From Paulinella micropora (lineage: Eukaryota; Cercozoa; Imbricatea; Euglyphida; Paulinellidae): a DNA stretch of 64,000 bases. The notes under the pieces were generated by a model. It made no database searches. It saw nothing but the letters and a program-made list of their open reading frames with translations, and had not been told where the DNA came from. The stretch's first letter is position 1. Each line of letters starts with the position of its first letter. The position numbers and the translations under genes are program-made. Positions 10,998-21,645 of the stretch are shown here, piece after piece. Where the stretch lies: the NCBI GenBank assembly GCA_019918135.1, contig WBZZ01004624.1, positions 62,001 through 126,000 of the forward strand, given 5' to 3'.

Positions 10998-11684
10998 AAG
11001 ACATATATACATGCATACATACATACATACATACATGCATACATACATGCATACATGCATACATGCATACATGTATACATACATACATACATACATACAT
11101 ACATACATGCATACATGCATACATGCATACATACATACATACATACATACATACATGCACATACATACATACATACATGCATGAGTACTTGCATGCATGC
11201 ATGCATGCATGCATACATTCATACATACATACATACATACATGCATGCATGCATATATACATACATGCATACATATATACATACATACATGCATACATGC
11301 ATACATACATATACATACATGCATGCATGCATGCACGCATAAATACATACAGACATACCTACATACATACATACTTACTTACATACATACATACATACAT
11401 ACATCATGCATGTATGCAGTCATACATGCATACATACATACAAACATACAAACATACAAACATACATACATACATACATACATACATACATACATGCATA
11501 CATGCATACATACATACATACATACAATGTACATACCTACATACCTACCTACATACCTACATACCTACATCGTACGTACGTATGTATGTATGTATGTAAC
11601 ATACATACATACATACATACACACATACATACATACATGCATACATACGTACGTACGTACGTACGTACATATATACACATACAT

Positions 11685-11715
<31 letters not shown>

Positions 11716-12135
11716 TACACACATACACACACATACATGCATACATACATCATTGCATGCTGCATGCATACATGCATACATATATACATACATACATACA
11801 TACGTACATACATACATACATACATACATACATACTACATATGTTACATACATACATACATACATACATGCATGCATTAGTACTTGCATGCATGCCTGCA
11901 TACATACATACATACATTCATACGTACATACATACATACATACATACATACATACATACTATACATACATACATACACACATACATACATATGTATATAC
12001 ATACATACATACATACATATGGCATACATGCATATGTACATACATACATACATACATATGTACATAAATACATAAATACATACATACGTACATACATACA
12101 TACATACATACATACATAAATACATATATACATCA
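10998..12135 (+). repeat. CATA tetranucleotide satellite
   Basis: About 1.1 kb of (CATA)n with regular CATG variants, plus islands of CGTA/GTAC (near 11572-11600 and 11648-11670) and CACA (11700-11735). At about 11575-11605 the repeat flips strand (TATG on the + strand), so a long cruciform is possible there. The open frames rich in His-Thr-Tyr-Ile or Met-Tyr-Val-Cys are satellite translations, not genes. Confidence 0.9.
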
Positions 12136-12734
12136 ATCCATCTTACTTTACCGATAGGCCTGAAAGAACAGGCTGCCAATTTGCCCAGGGTGGGATAATC
12201 TATTGCATTTTTGTCCCGCGCGGATGTGCATTATTGGCATTAGTCACCCGGCCGGCCCAGTCTGGGAAAAGTGGCATTCGCGTCGGTATAAGTGGCAATC
12301 GTGACCCGGCCGGTCCGCACACACAATGGTGACACGTGTCCACCGCAACCAGTGTCTGGTTTTTTACCTTAGGTTGGTTTCTCACAATTCGGTCCCTTGT
12401 ACCCGAGTCATGTTCCCGTGGGTGGGTGTGGTGTTCCATGGTGTCCGAGGGGTGGCGGTGTGTGGGCGGTGTGCTTCGGGGGGTAGAACAAGTGCCTGAA
12501 TCTAATGGTGAAGACGGCAAGAGATTATCTCTATGTTTGAAAAAGTTGTGAGGGTCGGCTGGTCTGGGTAGGGGGGGGGGGTGCCTCGTGTTCCCGTGTG
12601 TGTCTGAGGGGCAGCGTGTATGTGGATGTAGTGTCTTGGGGGGTAGAACGAGTGCCTGGATCGAATAGTGAAGACGAGAGGACAAAAGCTCGAGGTTTGA
12701 AGAAGTTGGGTGTGGTTTTGTGTGTGTAGTCGCC
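12136..12734. other. Gene-free stretch with two degenerate ~165-bp copies
   Basis: Near 12250-12320 the string GTGACCCGGCCGG or its near copy occurs twice with GTGGCA beside it. From about 12410 to 12575 and again from about 12590 to 12720 a unit recurs that contains GGGGGGTAGAACAAGTGCCTG, GTGAAGACG and GTTTGAAAAAGTTG. The second copy ends 15-20 bp before the ATG at 12735, so it may carry the promoter of that gene. Minus-strand frames here are judged to be shadows. Confidence 0.5.
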
Positions 12735-13729
12735 ATGCTAGTCACAGTGGTACCGACCACCAGTGACCGCCACAAGCGCAAGCGCAACCAGCGTGCCCGT
12801 GACAGGCGCAAGCGAAAGAAGATAGCTACAAGGGGCGCTTCGGTGCCGACCGCAGCCGCCGCAGCAGAAGCAGCCACTCGCAGCGGGAGTGAGACTCCTG
12901 CCGCGAGTGTGCCGCCTCAGCCGCAGCAGCCGCAGTTGGTTCCCGAGCCGGCCGCAGCAGCCGCCGCCGCAGCAGGAGCAGCCGCTGGCAGCGGGAGTGA
13001 GACTCCTGCCGCGAGTGTGCCGCCCCAGCCGCAGCAGCAGCCGCCGCAGCCGGAGCCCTATTATACTTATCTCAAGCTCCAAGCCGCCACAGAACAAGAG
13101 GAGCAAGGCGCCAGCTGGGACCGCAAGGGCAAGGGCCCGGGCGTTTGGGTATTGTGGGACGGGACGCCCCACTGGGAGCTGAACCGCTTGGCCGACGTCC
13201 TGGGTGGAAAGACGAGGACGGCCCAGAGGAGGCGGCGCGCTGGCGGCAGAGCGTGCGTACCGAGGTGCTAGCCGACCCAACCAAGGAGTTCGCGCCCGTG
13301 GGGGACGTGACAGTTGTAGAGATAGGACCAGGGGCAGAGTTCACGGCTCTTGACCAGCGGTTTAGGCACCGGCAGGGGTTCGGGTGCCTGTGGTTCGCGC
13401 TCTTCAACCTGCTGGGCTCGCCTCGTAAGCAGGAGGCTAAGGCGCGCAAGCGACAGATCAAGACAGTCGACATGTTGCGCGCGTACGTGGCTGAACAGGG
13501 GTTGTCTGCCACGCTAGGTCCGGTCTACACCGCCACACTGGCGCAGCTATTGGCTCGCAAGGGCGGCAGAGCCCTCATTCTTCGCAGGGGGCACGCCTTC
13601 AGTGTACAGTTCGGCTCGCCCGGCCACTTTTTCGACGGGGGCAGCCGCTGTGCCTCCGTCTTTTCCCGCCAGACCGCCACTGCCTACGGGTGGTCGGGCG
13701 CGGTCTTCGAGGTAGTGGACGTCCGCTAG
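12735..13729 (+). CDS. Papain-fold-like protein with Ala/Pro/Gln-rich linker; frame change inside
   Basis: From the ATG at 12735: a basic N-terminus (RHKRKRNQRARDRRKRKK, nuclear-signal-like), then an Ala/Pro/Gln-rich linker in which SGSETPAASVPPQPQQ occurs twice (an internal duplication of about 120 bp). Coding then moves from one plus frame to another at about 13205-13215, giving a C-terminal domain ending at 13729. That domain has GFGCLWFALFNLL, then RRGHAFSVQF about 95 residues on, and FFDGGSR: a Cys/His arrangement like clan CA peptidases (OTU, Josephin or C39-like). This is pattern reading only. The frame change may be real decay or a sequencing error. Downstream (13770) an AATTCATTAAAAG resembles a poly(A) signal. 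Confidence 0.45.
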
Positions 13730-13834
13730 TCCTGAGACACTGTCGGGAGGGAAGTAGGGAGCAAAAAAAATTCATTAAAAGTGTTCTAGGGTCACTGTCC
13801 TGTGTATCAGTCGACACTCTCTTCCGGTGCCGGT

Positions 13835-14265
13835 CTTGAGACACCGAGACACACCCTGCCCCCAGGACTCAGGGGGGTGGGTACTTTTTTACCCCTCCCC
13901 GAAAAGTTGTGGATAAATTTGTCGTTTTCTTGTCTCAATAACGGGTTACGCGACAAATTTGTCGAGGGCAAGAAAATTTGCCGCAAAAAGCTTGAGACAC
14001 CGAGACACACCCTGCCCCTCAGGCCCCAGGGGGGTGGGTACCTTTCCCCGAAAAGTTGTGGATAAATTTGTCGTTTTCTTGTCTCAATAACGGGTTACGC
14101 GACAAATTTGTCGAGGGCAAGAAAATTTGCCGCAAAAAGCTTGAGACACCGAGACACACCCTGCCCCCCAGGCCCCAGGGGGTGGGTACTTTTTTACCCC
14201 TCCCTGAAAAGTTGTGGATAAATTTGTCGTTTTCTTGTCTCAATAACGGGTTACGCGACAAATTT
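13835..14265. repeat. Tandem array 1 (2.8 units of ~150 bp) upstream of SF3 helicase copy 1
   Basis: Units start at 13835, 13991 and 14140 with CTTGAGACACCGAGACACAC. Each holds a CCCCAGG...GGGGTGGGTAC hairpin, TTGTGGATAAATTTGTCG, GTCTCAATAACGGGTTACGC and the perfect palindrome CGACAAATTTGTCG. GAGAC/GTCTC occurs three times per unit and again at 13736, 14273-14290, 14322-14338 and 14410-14420. SF3 initiator helicases commonly bind repeated pentanucleotides at origins (SV40 T antigen binds GAGGC), so this is a candidate replication origin for the helicase gene that starts 530 bp downstream. No spacer or leader structure of a CRISPR. Confidence 0.7.
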
Positions 14266-14791
14266 GGCCGTCTGTCTCAGCCTGTCTCAAAAACTATAGG
14301 AAAACGATAGGCCTGAGACATCTGAGACACTTTTTTTAATTTTTTTTTTAAAAATTGGAAAAAAGAAAAGGAGGGAGGAGGGGGAGGGGGTGGGGGGTTT
14401 CCCGAACCGTCTCGTTGTCTCAAGTGAGAGGTGGGGAGGGGAGGGGGGAGTTTCCCGTTGGGGGTGGCAGGGGACAAAAAAGGCAGTAGTCGGGGACAAA
14501 AAGGCAATAGCCGGGCCGGCCGGGAGAGGGTGACGTGGCACGCGCCTCGTCGGTCGTGACCAGGCCGGAACCCTCGAGTCTTTGACCGAGGGAAGTGGGT
14601 AGCTGTCAGGGTCGAACCCCTTGTCGGCCGTACCACTGGATGTGGACAAATCCCCGGAATTTTACCGCCCCGCAAACAAGGGGAAATTTTCGCGGAACTT
14701 TTTTTGCCGCGCCGCAACACACGGAGAAATTTTTTCCTGTCAGTGTTTTTGAATTTTCTTGTGCTATGTGTTATGTGCAGACTGTCCGACG
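14266..14791. promoter_or_regulatory. Leader region of SF3 helicase copy 1
   Basis: Contains further GAGAC/GTCTC pairs (14273-14340, 14410-14425), a run of T and A (14328-14355), purine-rich DNA, and GGGGAAATTTTCGCGG near 14680, a string shared with the array units upstream of copy 2 (CAAATTTTCGCGGGAGCG). Just before the gene lies TTTTCTTGTGCTATG, close to TTTTTTCTTGTGCATACTG before the gene at 17131, so it may be a promoter element. No gene is seen. Confidence 0.4.
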
Positions 14792-16961
14792 ATGCCCAAG
14801 AAAGCTCAAAAGAAGAAGGGGAAGGCAGAGGACGACTGCGAGGAGGAGAAGAAGATCGCTTTCTCCCTGCAGCAGCGCGTGAACGTGGAACGGCTGCAGC
14901 ACATCCTCACGCTGGCGCGCCTGCCAGTGGACGAGGCTGCGAAGGTGAGCGACATCATCGGTTTGTACAAGAAGAGCCACGGGAGCGCAAAAATTGACTA
15001 CACGGAGAGCAAAGGCTGCGAGGGGACGAGGCTTTGGGGGGAGTGCGCGATCGGCCTGAGGAAGAAGTGGATCTGTCGCATGGTGGCAGGCGAGTACTAC
15101 GAGTGGCCTGATATCAAGAACGCGGCGTGTACTCTGCTCGTGCAAGCAATGTTCAAGAACGGGATCGAGGTGCCTACACAGGCTGCCTACTACGCGCAGG
15201 AAGGCGGCAGGGAAGCCATGATCGAGGAGCTGTGTACGGAGCTCAAGTGGGCGCACGACGAGGTGGGGAAGAAGCGCGGCAAGGAGGCGTTCCTGGCTGT
15301 CATCAACGGGAAAAAAGTGTCTGGCGACCCCGATATAGAGTGCAACCTCCTGAAAGAATGGAAGAAGGAATGGAAGAGCGTGCTGCCTCTTTTCGTGATG
15401 CTGGCGGAGTACGGCCCGATGTGGCAGGCGGTGCAACAACTGAAGAACAAGCCCAACAAGGAAGCGACCTTCTTTTCGTACGTCTGGCAGAGCCTGGAGC
15501 GAAAGATTATGGAAAAGGTCGTCGAGTTCTTTCACTCGCGCAGGGACGGCAAGAACAGGCTGTACAACGTGGGCGTGTGGAAACACGACGTCGAGAGAGT
15601 GTGGGGCAAAGGCAAGATCATGACGGACGAGACGATCAAGCAGGTGCAAGAGTACGTCAAAACGACGACTGGTTATGAAGTTTCCTTCCATTCGGATGTC
15701 GGGACGCCGACTGACGAGGACTGGGACCTCTACTACGGCGAGCAGCACTTGCACAAGCTGTCCAGCAACGACGAGAAGTGCAGGCACGACCTGGTGAAGC
15801 ATGCCCGGCGTTCCAGGGACATTCGCTTCAACGGGGAGGTACTTGGCCCCCACGCGAGAATCGAGGGAGTCTACTGCTTTGTGGGCGAGGCGGAGGAGTA
15901 CATGGATTGTATCCTGATGGACACCGATTACTACCAAAACGTCAACAAAGAAAAACTTCTCAAGTGGTTCGTTGGTACTAGTCACCGCTTCTTCCCTGTC
16001 AAGCGCCAAGAGCACGGTGAACTGGAAACCGCCGCTTATCGTGGGCGCAAACTATATGTTCAACTACAAGGACGGCCAAGGCCAGTGGAAGCGTCGGATG
16101 GCTCTGTTTCTGTTCAACAATCTCGTGAAAAAGGCGGACAACGGCCTCGGGAAACACATTATCGCGAACGAAATGCCCTACATCCTGGCGCGCTGCGTCG
16201 CTAAGTACAAGCGCGCAGTGGACGAGCACCCGCGCGCAGACTTTTGGGCGGACATTGCGCCAGAGGAGCTGCGACAGAACCAGAAATTCGTGGAGAGCAG
16301 GACGAACGTACTGGCCCGTTTTCTGAACGAAGGCAGCAAAGACTACGGCGTTGTTTTCGAGAAGAACCATTTTACGCCGTGGCAAGACTTTGCGAACGCA
16401 GTCAACAAGTACCTGAAGGAAGACTGCAAGCTGCACACCGTGACTGCAGAGGACCTGGGAGATACCGCGCTGCGCAGGTCCGAATACGAAGTCCATCGGT
16501 GTGAGTTTTGTCCTCGGTCTACCAAGGAACTTGGACATGTATGCGACGTGTCGTGCGAGCCTAACCTGTATGGCTACGCCCGCGGATGTGGTCATACGAA
16601 CGCTCCGCGTAACAAGAAACCCGGGATCGTGCATATGCGCTTGCTTACGCGCAGAGCCTATGACCGGGTGATGATCGGGTCGACGGAAGAGGAGGAAGAA
16701 GAGGAACATTTTAGGGACACAGGGGAGGCGAGCGAGGAGGCATGTGCGGGGCTCATGGTACAGACTGGAATGGTTCCCGGCAAAAAAGCAGCCATGCGGA
16801 TGATCAAGCGACTAAAAGAAAAGGCTGTCAAGGACGCGCTGAAAGTAGCAGGCAAACGCAGGAACAAGAAGGAAGAAGGCAAGGAGGAAGCGGAACAGCG
16901 ACAGAACAAGAGGCAGCGCCTTGAGGAGGCAGAGCACGTGACTGCCGACGCGAGCACATGA
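14792..16961 (+). pseudogene. SF3 (D5-type) helicase gene, copy 1, broken
   Basis: Starts at the ATG at 14792 (MPKKAQKKKGKAEDD). It is homologous along both ends to the gene at 27674-30546: shared points include VWKHDVERVW/VYKFDELLVE, GQWKRRMALFLF, ADFWADIAPEELRQNQKF and the zinc-ribbon-like block CEFCPRSTKELGHVC. The C-terminus is a long charged Lys/Glu tail. The copy is judged broken and older than copy 2. It sits downstream of array 1, has ATTAAA and AATAAA signals after the stop, and is followed by a gene with a similar upstream string. Because such helicases are typical of DNA viruses and virus-like replicons it is treated as a fossil. Confidence 0.7.
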
Positions 16962-17130
16962 AAGCATTTCATTAAAAAACATAGTTCCTTTTTTTCCTGT
17001 AGACTTTTTTCATGTTCCAAAAAAAGAATTAATAAAACAAAAAAAAGGCGCGCGCCTGACAGAGACCACAGAGAATTGAACTGTGACACATTTTTTCTTG
17101 TGCATACTGTTTTTGACTCGTTAGGCTAAC
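16962..17130 (+). terminator. 3' flank with poly(A)-like signals, then short intergenic
   Basis: TTTCATTAAAAAACATAG and AATTAATAAAACAAAAAAAA follow the stop of the helicase gene, then a GGCGCGCGCC palindrome. The sequence CACATTTTTTCTTGTGCATAC immediately before 17131 may serve the next gene. Confidence 0.45.
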
Positions 17131-17457
17131 ATGTCAGACACACAGACTAATAAGGATAATACTGCCCTTTTTTGGGGCGGTTGCCTACCGGCTAGACTAG
17201 CGGCGGCCGGCCTGGTCATATTCAAACCACAGCCCTGGATGCAAGCACTGGCCGCGGGGGTTGCGGCGGTCTGGCTGAGCGGCGCCTTGAACGATAGGCA
17301 GACAGGGTTTTTGGCGGAGAGGCGTGGTGGGCAGAACACAGAAAAACGCACGGGCTCTTGTGGGCCTCCTATGCCGCTACCGGCCGTGGTGAAATTTTGG
17401 CGGCTGATGCTGTCTTCGGGGCTTGGGTTGCGACAGAACACGGAAAAAAAGTTCTGA
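17131..17457 (+). CDS. Small predicted membrane protein, unknown
   Basis: 108 residues from ATG 17131 (MSDTQTNKDNTALFWGG). Residues about 18-52 (LPARLAAAGLVIFKPQPW, then MQALAAGVAAVWLSGAL) form one or two hydrophobic segments, followed by a polar tail with the repeated word QNTEK. Short acidic N-terminus with no signal cleavage site seen. No family recognised; small membrane proteins of this style are common in large DNA viruses. The next gene starts 22 bp downstream on the same strand. Confidence 0.4.
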   Translation: MSDTQTNKDNTALFWGGCLPARLAAAGLVIFKPQPWMQALAAGVAAVWLSGALNDRQTGFLAERRGGQNTEKRTGSCGPPMPLPAVVKFWRLMLSSGLGLRQNTEKKF

Positions 17458-17479
17458 AACAGACTCTGTATAGAGGCTG

Positions 17480-18633
17480 ATGCAGGTCACGAAACGCAAT
17501 GGAGCTCCGCAAGCCGTTTCGCTCGATAAGATTCTGGCGCGAGTTGCTAGCCTGTCCAAAGATCTGTGTTCCTGTGACCCCGTTCTTGTCGCCCAACAGG
17601 TTGTGGCGGGTCTCTACGATGGAGTGCCGACGAGCGAACTCGACGCGCTGGCCGCGTCAACGTGTGCGTCGCTCGCGATTCAACACCCACAGTACGGGGA
17701 GCTGGGTGGTCGTCTCCTCGCCAGCAATCACACAAAACAGTGCCCCCCGACCTTCAGCGCGGCCATGGAAAAGCTTAGGTTGTGTATGGAACCGGGCTAT
17801 TCAATTTTTATAGACCAGAACGCTGGGCAACTCAACGCCATGGTAGTTTCAAGCCGCGAAATGTCTTACGATTACTTTGGGTTTTCAACGCTGCTTAAGT
17901 CCTATTTGCTCAAAGACAGCAATGGCCGCCCATGTGAAACCTCCCAGTACATGTGGCTTCGCGTGGCCGTCCACCTGCACCGCCGCGAGTCCAAAGAGCC
18001 ACTTAAACGGATCAAAGAAACCTATGATCTCATGTCATTGCATTTCTATACCCACGCGTCACCCACTCTTTTTAATAGTGGGCTGAGAAGAGCGGGCCTG
18101 CTTAGTAGTTGCTTTCTGCTTCCTATCAAGGGTGACTCGTTGAGCGAGATCTATGACACGATCAAAGACGTTGCTCTTATCAGCAAGGGAGGGGGCGGGC
18201 TGGGAGTTCACCTCGGGTGCGTTAGAGCCAAGGGTTCCTGATACGCAGCACGGGCGGGCACAGTGATGGTGTGATTCCCTTGTGCAAAGTCTTAAACGAG
18301 ACCGCTCGCTACGCGAACCAGGCAGGCAAGAGACGGGGCGCTGTAGCAGTCTACCTGCCAATTCATCACGCAGACGTCTTCGAGTTTTTGGAACTTAAAA
18401 AGACTACCGGTTCTGAAGAACTGCGAGCCCGAGACCTGTTTTTGGGACTTTCCGTCTGTGACCTGTTTATGGAGCGTGTAGAACGAGACGAAATCTGGAG
18501 CCTTTTTTGCCCGGACGAGACGGGTGTGGGTGACCTGGACGCCCTTTGCGGCAAGGAGTTTGAGTCACAGTACACGCGGGCCGAGAGGCTGGGCCTGGCG
18601 AGGCGCGCCGTCAAAGCGCGCGAGCAGAGAGAC
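17480..18633 (+). pseudogene. Ribonucleotide reductase large subunit (class I), broken remnant
   Basis: Begins at ATG 17480 with an ATP-cone-like start (VTKRNGAPQAVSLDKILARV), then the R1 N-terminal helical domain and barrel: HFYTHASPTLFNSGLRR, SSCFLLPIKGDSL, SKGGGGLGVHLG, RAKGS and DVFEFLELKKTTGSEELRAR. Class I R1 makes dNDPs from NDPs with a small R2 partner; no R2 gene is seen in the window. Only about the first half of a normal R1 (around 800 residues) is present. Its 3' side ends abruptly where the 470-bp tandem repeat begins at 18634. It is broken and cannot make an active enzyme. RNR is carried both by hosts and by large DNA viruses, so the origin is open. Confidence 0.85.
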
Positions 18634-19896
18634 CGGACGTTTTCCCGCGGGGAGAAACGGTACGCCTTTTACTCACACGAAAATGTTTTTCGGCTCTCTC
18701 ACCTTCCCTAGAGGCAGGGAGGTGCAGAGCAAAGGGGAGCGGGGCGACAAAGGTGAGAGGGGCGACAAAGGTGAGAGGGGCGATGAAAGTGAGAGGGGCG
18801 ACGAAAGTAAGAGGGGCGACGAAAGTGAGAGGGGCGACGAAAGTGAGAGGGGCGACGAAAGTGAGAGGGGCGACGAGAGTGAGAGGGAGGGTGAGGACGT
18901 CTTTCTCACGGCGGCGTTGGGGCGTCTGTGTATGATTTTCTTTTTGCGCAAGTAGATTTTGGCGCCAAATTGGCGCTTACGGCTGTTTCCCCGGGAAAGC
19001 TAAGACGTACTGCCTTTTTCAACCGTATCACGCACCCTACCTCCGGACGGCACAATTTGGCGCCAAATGAACCGGCCGTTCCGGAGGCTAGCAGAGAAAT
19101 CGGACGTTTTCCCGCGGGGAGAAACGGTACGCCTTTTACTCACACGAAAATGTTTTTCGGCCCTCTCACCTTCCCTAGAGGCAGGGAAGTGCAGAGCAAA
19201 GGGGAGCGGGGCGACAAAGTTGAGAGGGGCGACGAAGGTGAGAGGGGCGACGAAGGTGAGAGGGGCGACGAAGGTGAGAGGGGCGACGAAGGTAAGAGGG
19301 GCGACGAAAGTGAGAGGGGCGACGAAAGTGAGAGGGGCGACGAAAGTGAGAGGGGCGACGAGAGATGAGAGGGAAGGGGGAGGACGTCTTTCTCACGGCG
19401 GCGTTGGGGCGTCTGTGTATGATTTTCTTTTTGGGCAAGTAGATTTTGGCGCCAAATTGGCGCTTACGGCTGCTTCCCCGGGAAGGCTAAGACGTACTGC
19501 CTTTTTCAACCGTATCACGCACCCTACCTCCGGACGGCACAATTTGGCGCCAAATGAACCGGCCGTTCCGGAGGCTAGCAGAGACATCGGACGTTTTCCC
19601 GCGGGGAGAAACGGTACGCCTTTTACTCACACGAAAATGTTTTTCGGCCCTCTCACCTTCCCTAGAGGCAGGGAAGTGCAGAGCAAAGGGGAGCGGGGCG
19701 ACGAAAGTGAGAGGGGCGACGAGAGTGAGAGGGAAGGGGGAGGACGTCTTCCTCACGGCGTCGGGGCGTCTGTGTGTGATTTTCTTTTTGCGCAAGTAGA
19801 TTTTGGCGCCAAATTGGCGCTTACGGCTGTTTCCCCGGGAAGGCTAAGACGTACTGCCTTTTTCAACCGTATCACGCACCTTACCTTCGGATAGTC
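18634..19896 (+). repeat. Tandem ~470-bp units (2.7 copies) with an inner 18-bp minisatellite
   Basis: Units start with CGGACGTTTTCCCGCGGGG at 18634, 19101 and 19588. Order inside a unit: CTCACACGAAAATGTTTTTC, CCTCTCACCTTCCCTAGAGG, an 18-bp minisatellite (GAGAGGGGCGACGAAAGT type, 8-9 units in the first two copies and 2-3 in the third), GGAGGACGTCTTTCTCACGG, then TTTTGGCGCCAAATTGGCGC and CAATTTGGCGCCAAATGAAC. The inverted cousin lies at 2425-3105. The minisatellite differs in unit number between copies, showing slippage after duplication. It replaces the 3' half of the RNR gene. Confidence 0.85.
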
Positions 19897-20329
19897 ATCG
19901 TCGCTCTTGCTCGTATCCTCTGCTGAGAACACGGGCACGGCGCCAAGAAAGTGCAAAAAAGAATACGCTGAATTAAAGCTCGACGGTCTCACACTTTGCA
20001 CTAAGAAAACTAAGAGAGTGAGAGGGAAGAGGCAAGGGGAGGGGCGCTCCGGCATGGGCTCAGTGGCATCTTCTTAGTTTTGTTTCAGTTCTGCTCCCCG
20101 CCCCCCCCCCCCCCCTCCCCATTTTCCCTCTTCCCTCCCCCTTCCCTCTTCAGCCTGCCTTTTACTTTCTTTCCCCTTCCCCCGCCCCTTCCCTCTCACT
20201 CTTTTAGTTTTCACTGTCAAAATTAAAACTTTGTCAAAGGTTTTCTTTTAACTTTTTTTTGTACATTCTTAGCGCGCCCCCCCGCCTTTGGACCATGTTT
20301 GTTGACATAAACGTCGAGCCCACACAAGC
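19897..20329. repeat. Module mosaic, no gene seen
   Basis: Holds a + 3'-end module (19938-20020), a piece of the G/C hairpin module (20050-20100), a long C-run (20098-20117), and an inverted 3'-end module (20210-20275) that would form the 3' flank of the minus-strand hydrolase gene ending at 20330. Confidence 0.6.
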
Positions 20330-21645
20330 CTAGCCGCTCGGACTCGTGTGGCTTTGCCTATCAAACCAGCGCTCAATCCGAGCGGCTAGGCTTGCTCGAC
20401 CGAGCCACGACCCGTGAAAGCCCGGCTCCGTGTGGGTGGAGCTCTGTGGGAACATTGTTTGCAGGTAGGGCAGATCGTAGTAGGTTAGGGGGTCATTTGC
20501 CGAGAACAAGAAGAGAGTGCTCGGGGAGTCCAGACGATTGTGCGAGCAGTGAGGCCAGAAACAGAAGCGATAGGGCAGAAACTTAAAGTAGCAACGACCT
20601 AGCTTTTCGTGCATGAGAAAAGTGGCAAAAAGCCTGGATACCCAGGGGTTCGACGACCCGCCGCGCTGTGTCAGGATCGACAGGATCTGTGAGAACGGCT
20701 GGCAGACTGCCCCGTACGCTAGCGTGCAGGCAGACACCGTAAGCACAGGCTCGATCATGACGCTGGCACGGACGCGGTAGCCACCGCCATACCTTTGCAG
20801 AAAACCGTGACTCACCACAGCCCCTAGAGACCAGCCCACAACGATGATTTGCACGATGCCCAAGCCTTGCAAGTAGGCGTGCAGTCGAGCCAAGAATCTG
20901 TCGAGGGTGACGCCCGAGCTGGTCGCGGTGAGTTCGCCAAAGTACCAGAGCGGAGCCAAGACGGGCGCCACCACCACCTCACCGGCGCGGATTGCTCGTA
21001 GCAAGTTCCAGATCGCTGCAAACTTGCAGGTGGCGCCGTGGAAGAGCACGACGACACGTGAGCCTGGGCGCACAGGCCCCCGAATGACAAGAGGAAAATC
21101 TGCGTCGCGGGCCTGCCAGACCACTTGACCCTTCCAGCAGACGTAGGCGCACAGAAGCGAGTCCAAGGCGTACATCACGCGATTGGTGATCCAGGGCAAG
21201 TCCAGAGCGTGGGGTCGCATCTCCCAGATGGAAGAGAAACTGCGGGCGGGCTCGCGGCCATGCGGGAATCGCACAGAATGTCACAAAACACTTGGCGCAG
21301 TTCCTGATCTGAGCACACCGCCAAGGCGCGGAAGTTGACAAGAGGAGCCACGGCAGCCTCGATCTGTTGCGCGTCTGCTTTCCGGAAAAATTCCAAGCAC
21401 GATAGTATATCAAGATCGCTTGGATTGCTATGGCTGCGCTCAGTCCTCCAGTGTTCGATCATCCTACGATGGGCAGACCTAATATAGCTCTTCCATGCCA
21501 ACTCACAAATCAGCCAGCCCGTGAGCGTGGCCCACGCCAAGAGCCTGAGCAACGCCGAGGAAGAAGACGAAACTAAGAAATACACGTCCGACAAGACCAG
21601 AAACAACGTCAGCCCAAGCGACAACCCCTCGTACAGACCCGCCAT
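20330..21645 (-). CDS. Membrane-anchored alpha/beta hydrolase (lipase/esterase-like); frame change near 21.27 kb
   Basis: Starts at ATG 21645 (MAGLYEGLSLGLTLFLVLSD). Two hydrophobic segments follow in the first 50 residues, so it is probably anchored in a membrane. Coding moves from one minus frame to another at about 21265-21275; the C-terminal part is open to 20330. In that 314-residue part, LFHG (about 77-80) is the oxyanion strand, GWSLG gives nucleophile Ser149, SANDPLT gives Asp261 and GFHG gives His287: a full catalytic triad in the right order and spacing for the alpha/beta hydrolase fold. Substrate cannot be told; lipid esters are likely given the anchor. The start codon sits in a repeat (mirrored-end module). 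Without the frame change the gene looks sound, so it may be a sequencing error or recent decay. Confidence 0.65.

Noticed and set aside
10793-12179. Long open frames of Met-Tyr-Val-Cys or His-Thr-Tyr-Ile repeats
   Set aside because: Direct translations of the CATA satellite; open in several frames and both strands.
12200-12877. 225-residue minus open frame
   Set aside because: Crosses degenerate repeats and the antisense of the 12735 gene; no protein-like character.
13835-14265. CRISPR-like array
   Set aside because: Three near-identical ~150-bp units with no short repeats alternating with unique spacers; same for the array at 26083.
14771-16015. 414-residue minus open frame opposite helicase copy 1
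   Set aside because: Antisense shadow of a GC-rich coding region; the plus strand has the conserved protein motifs.
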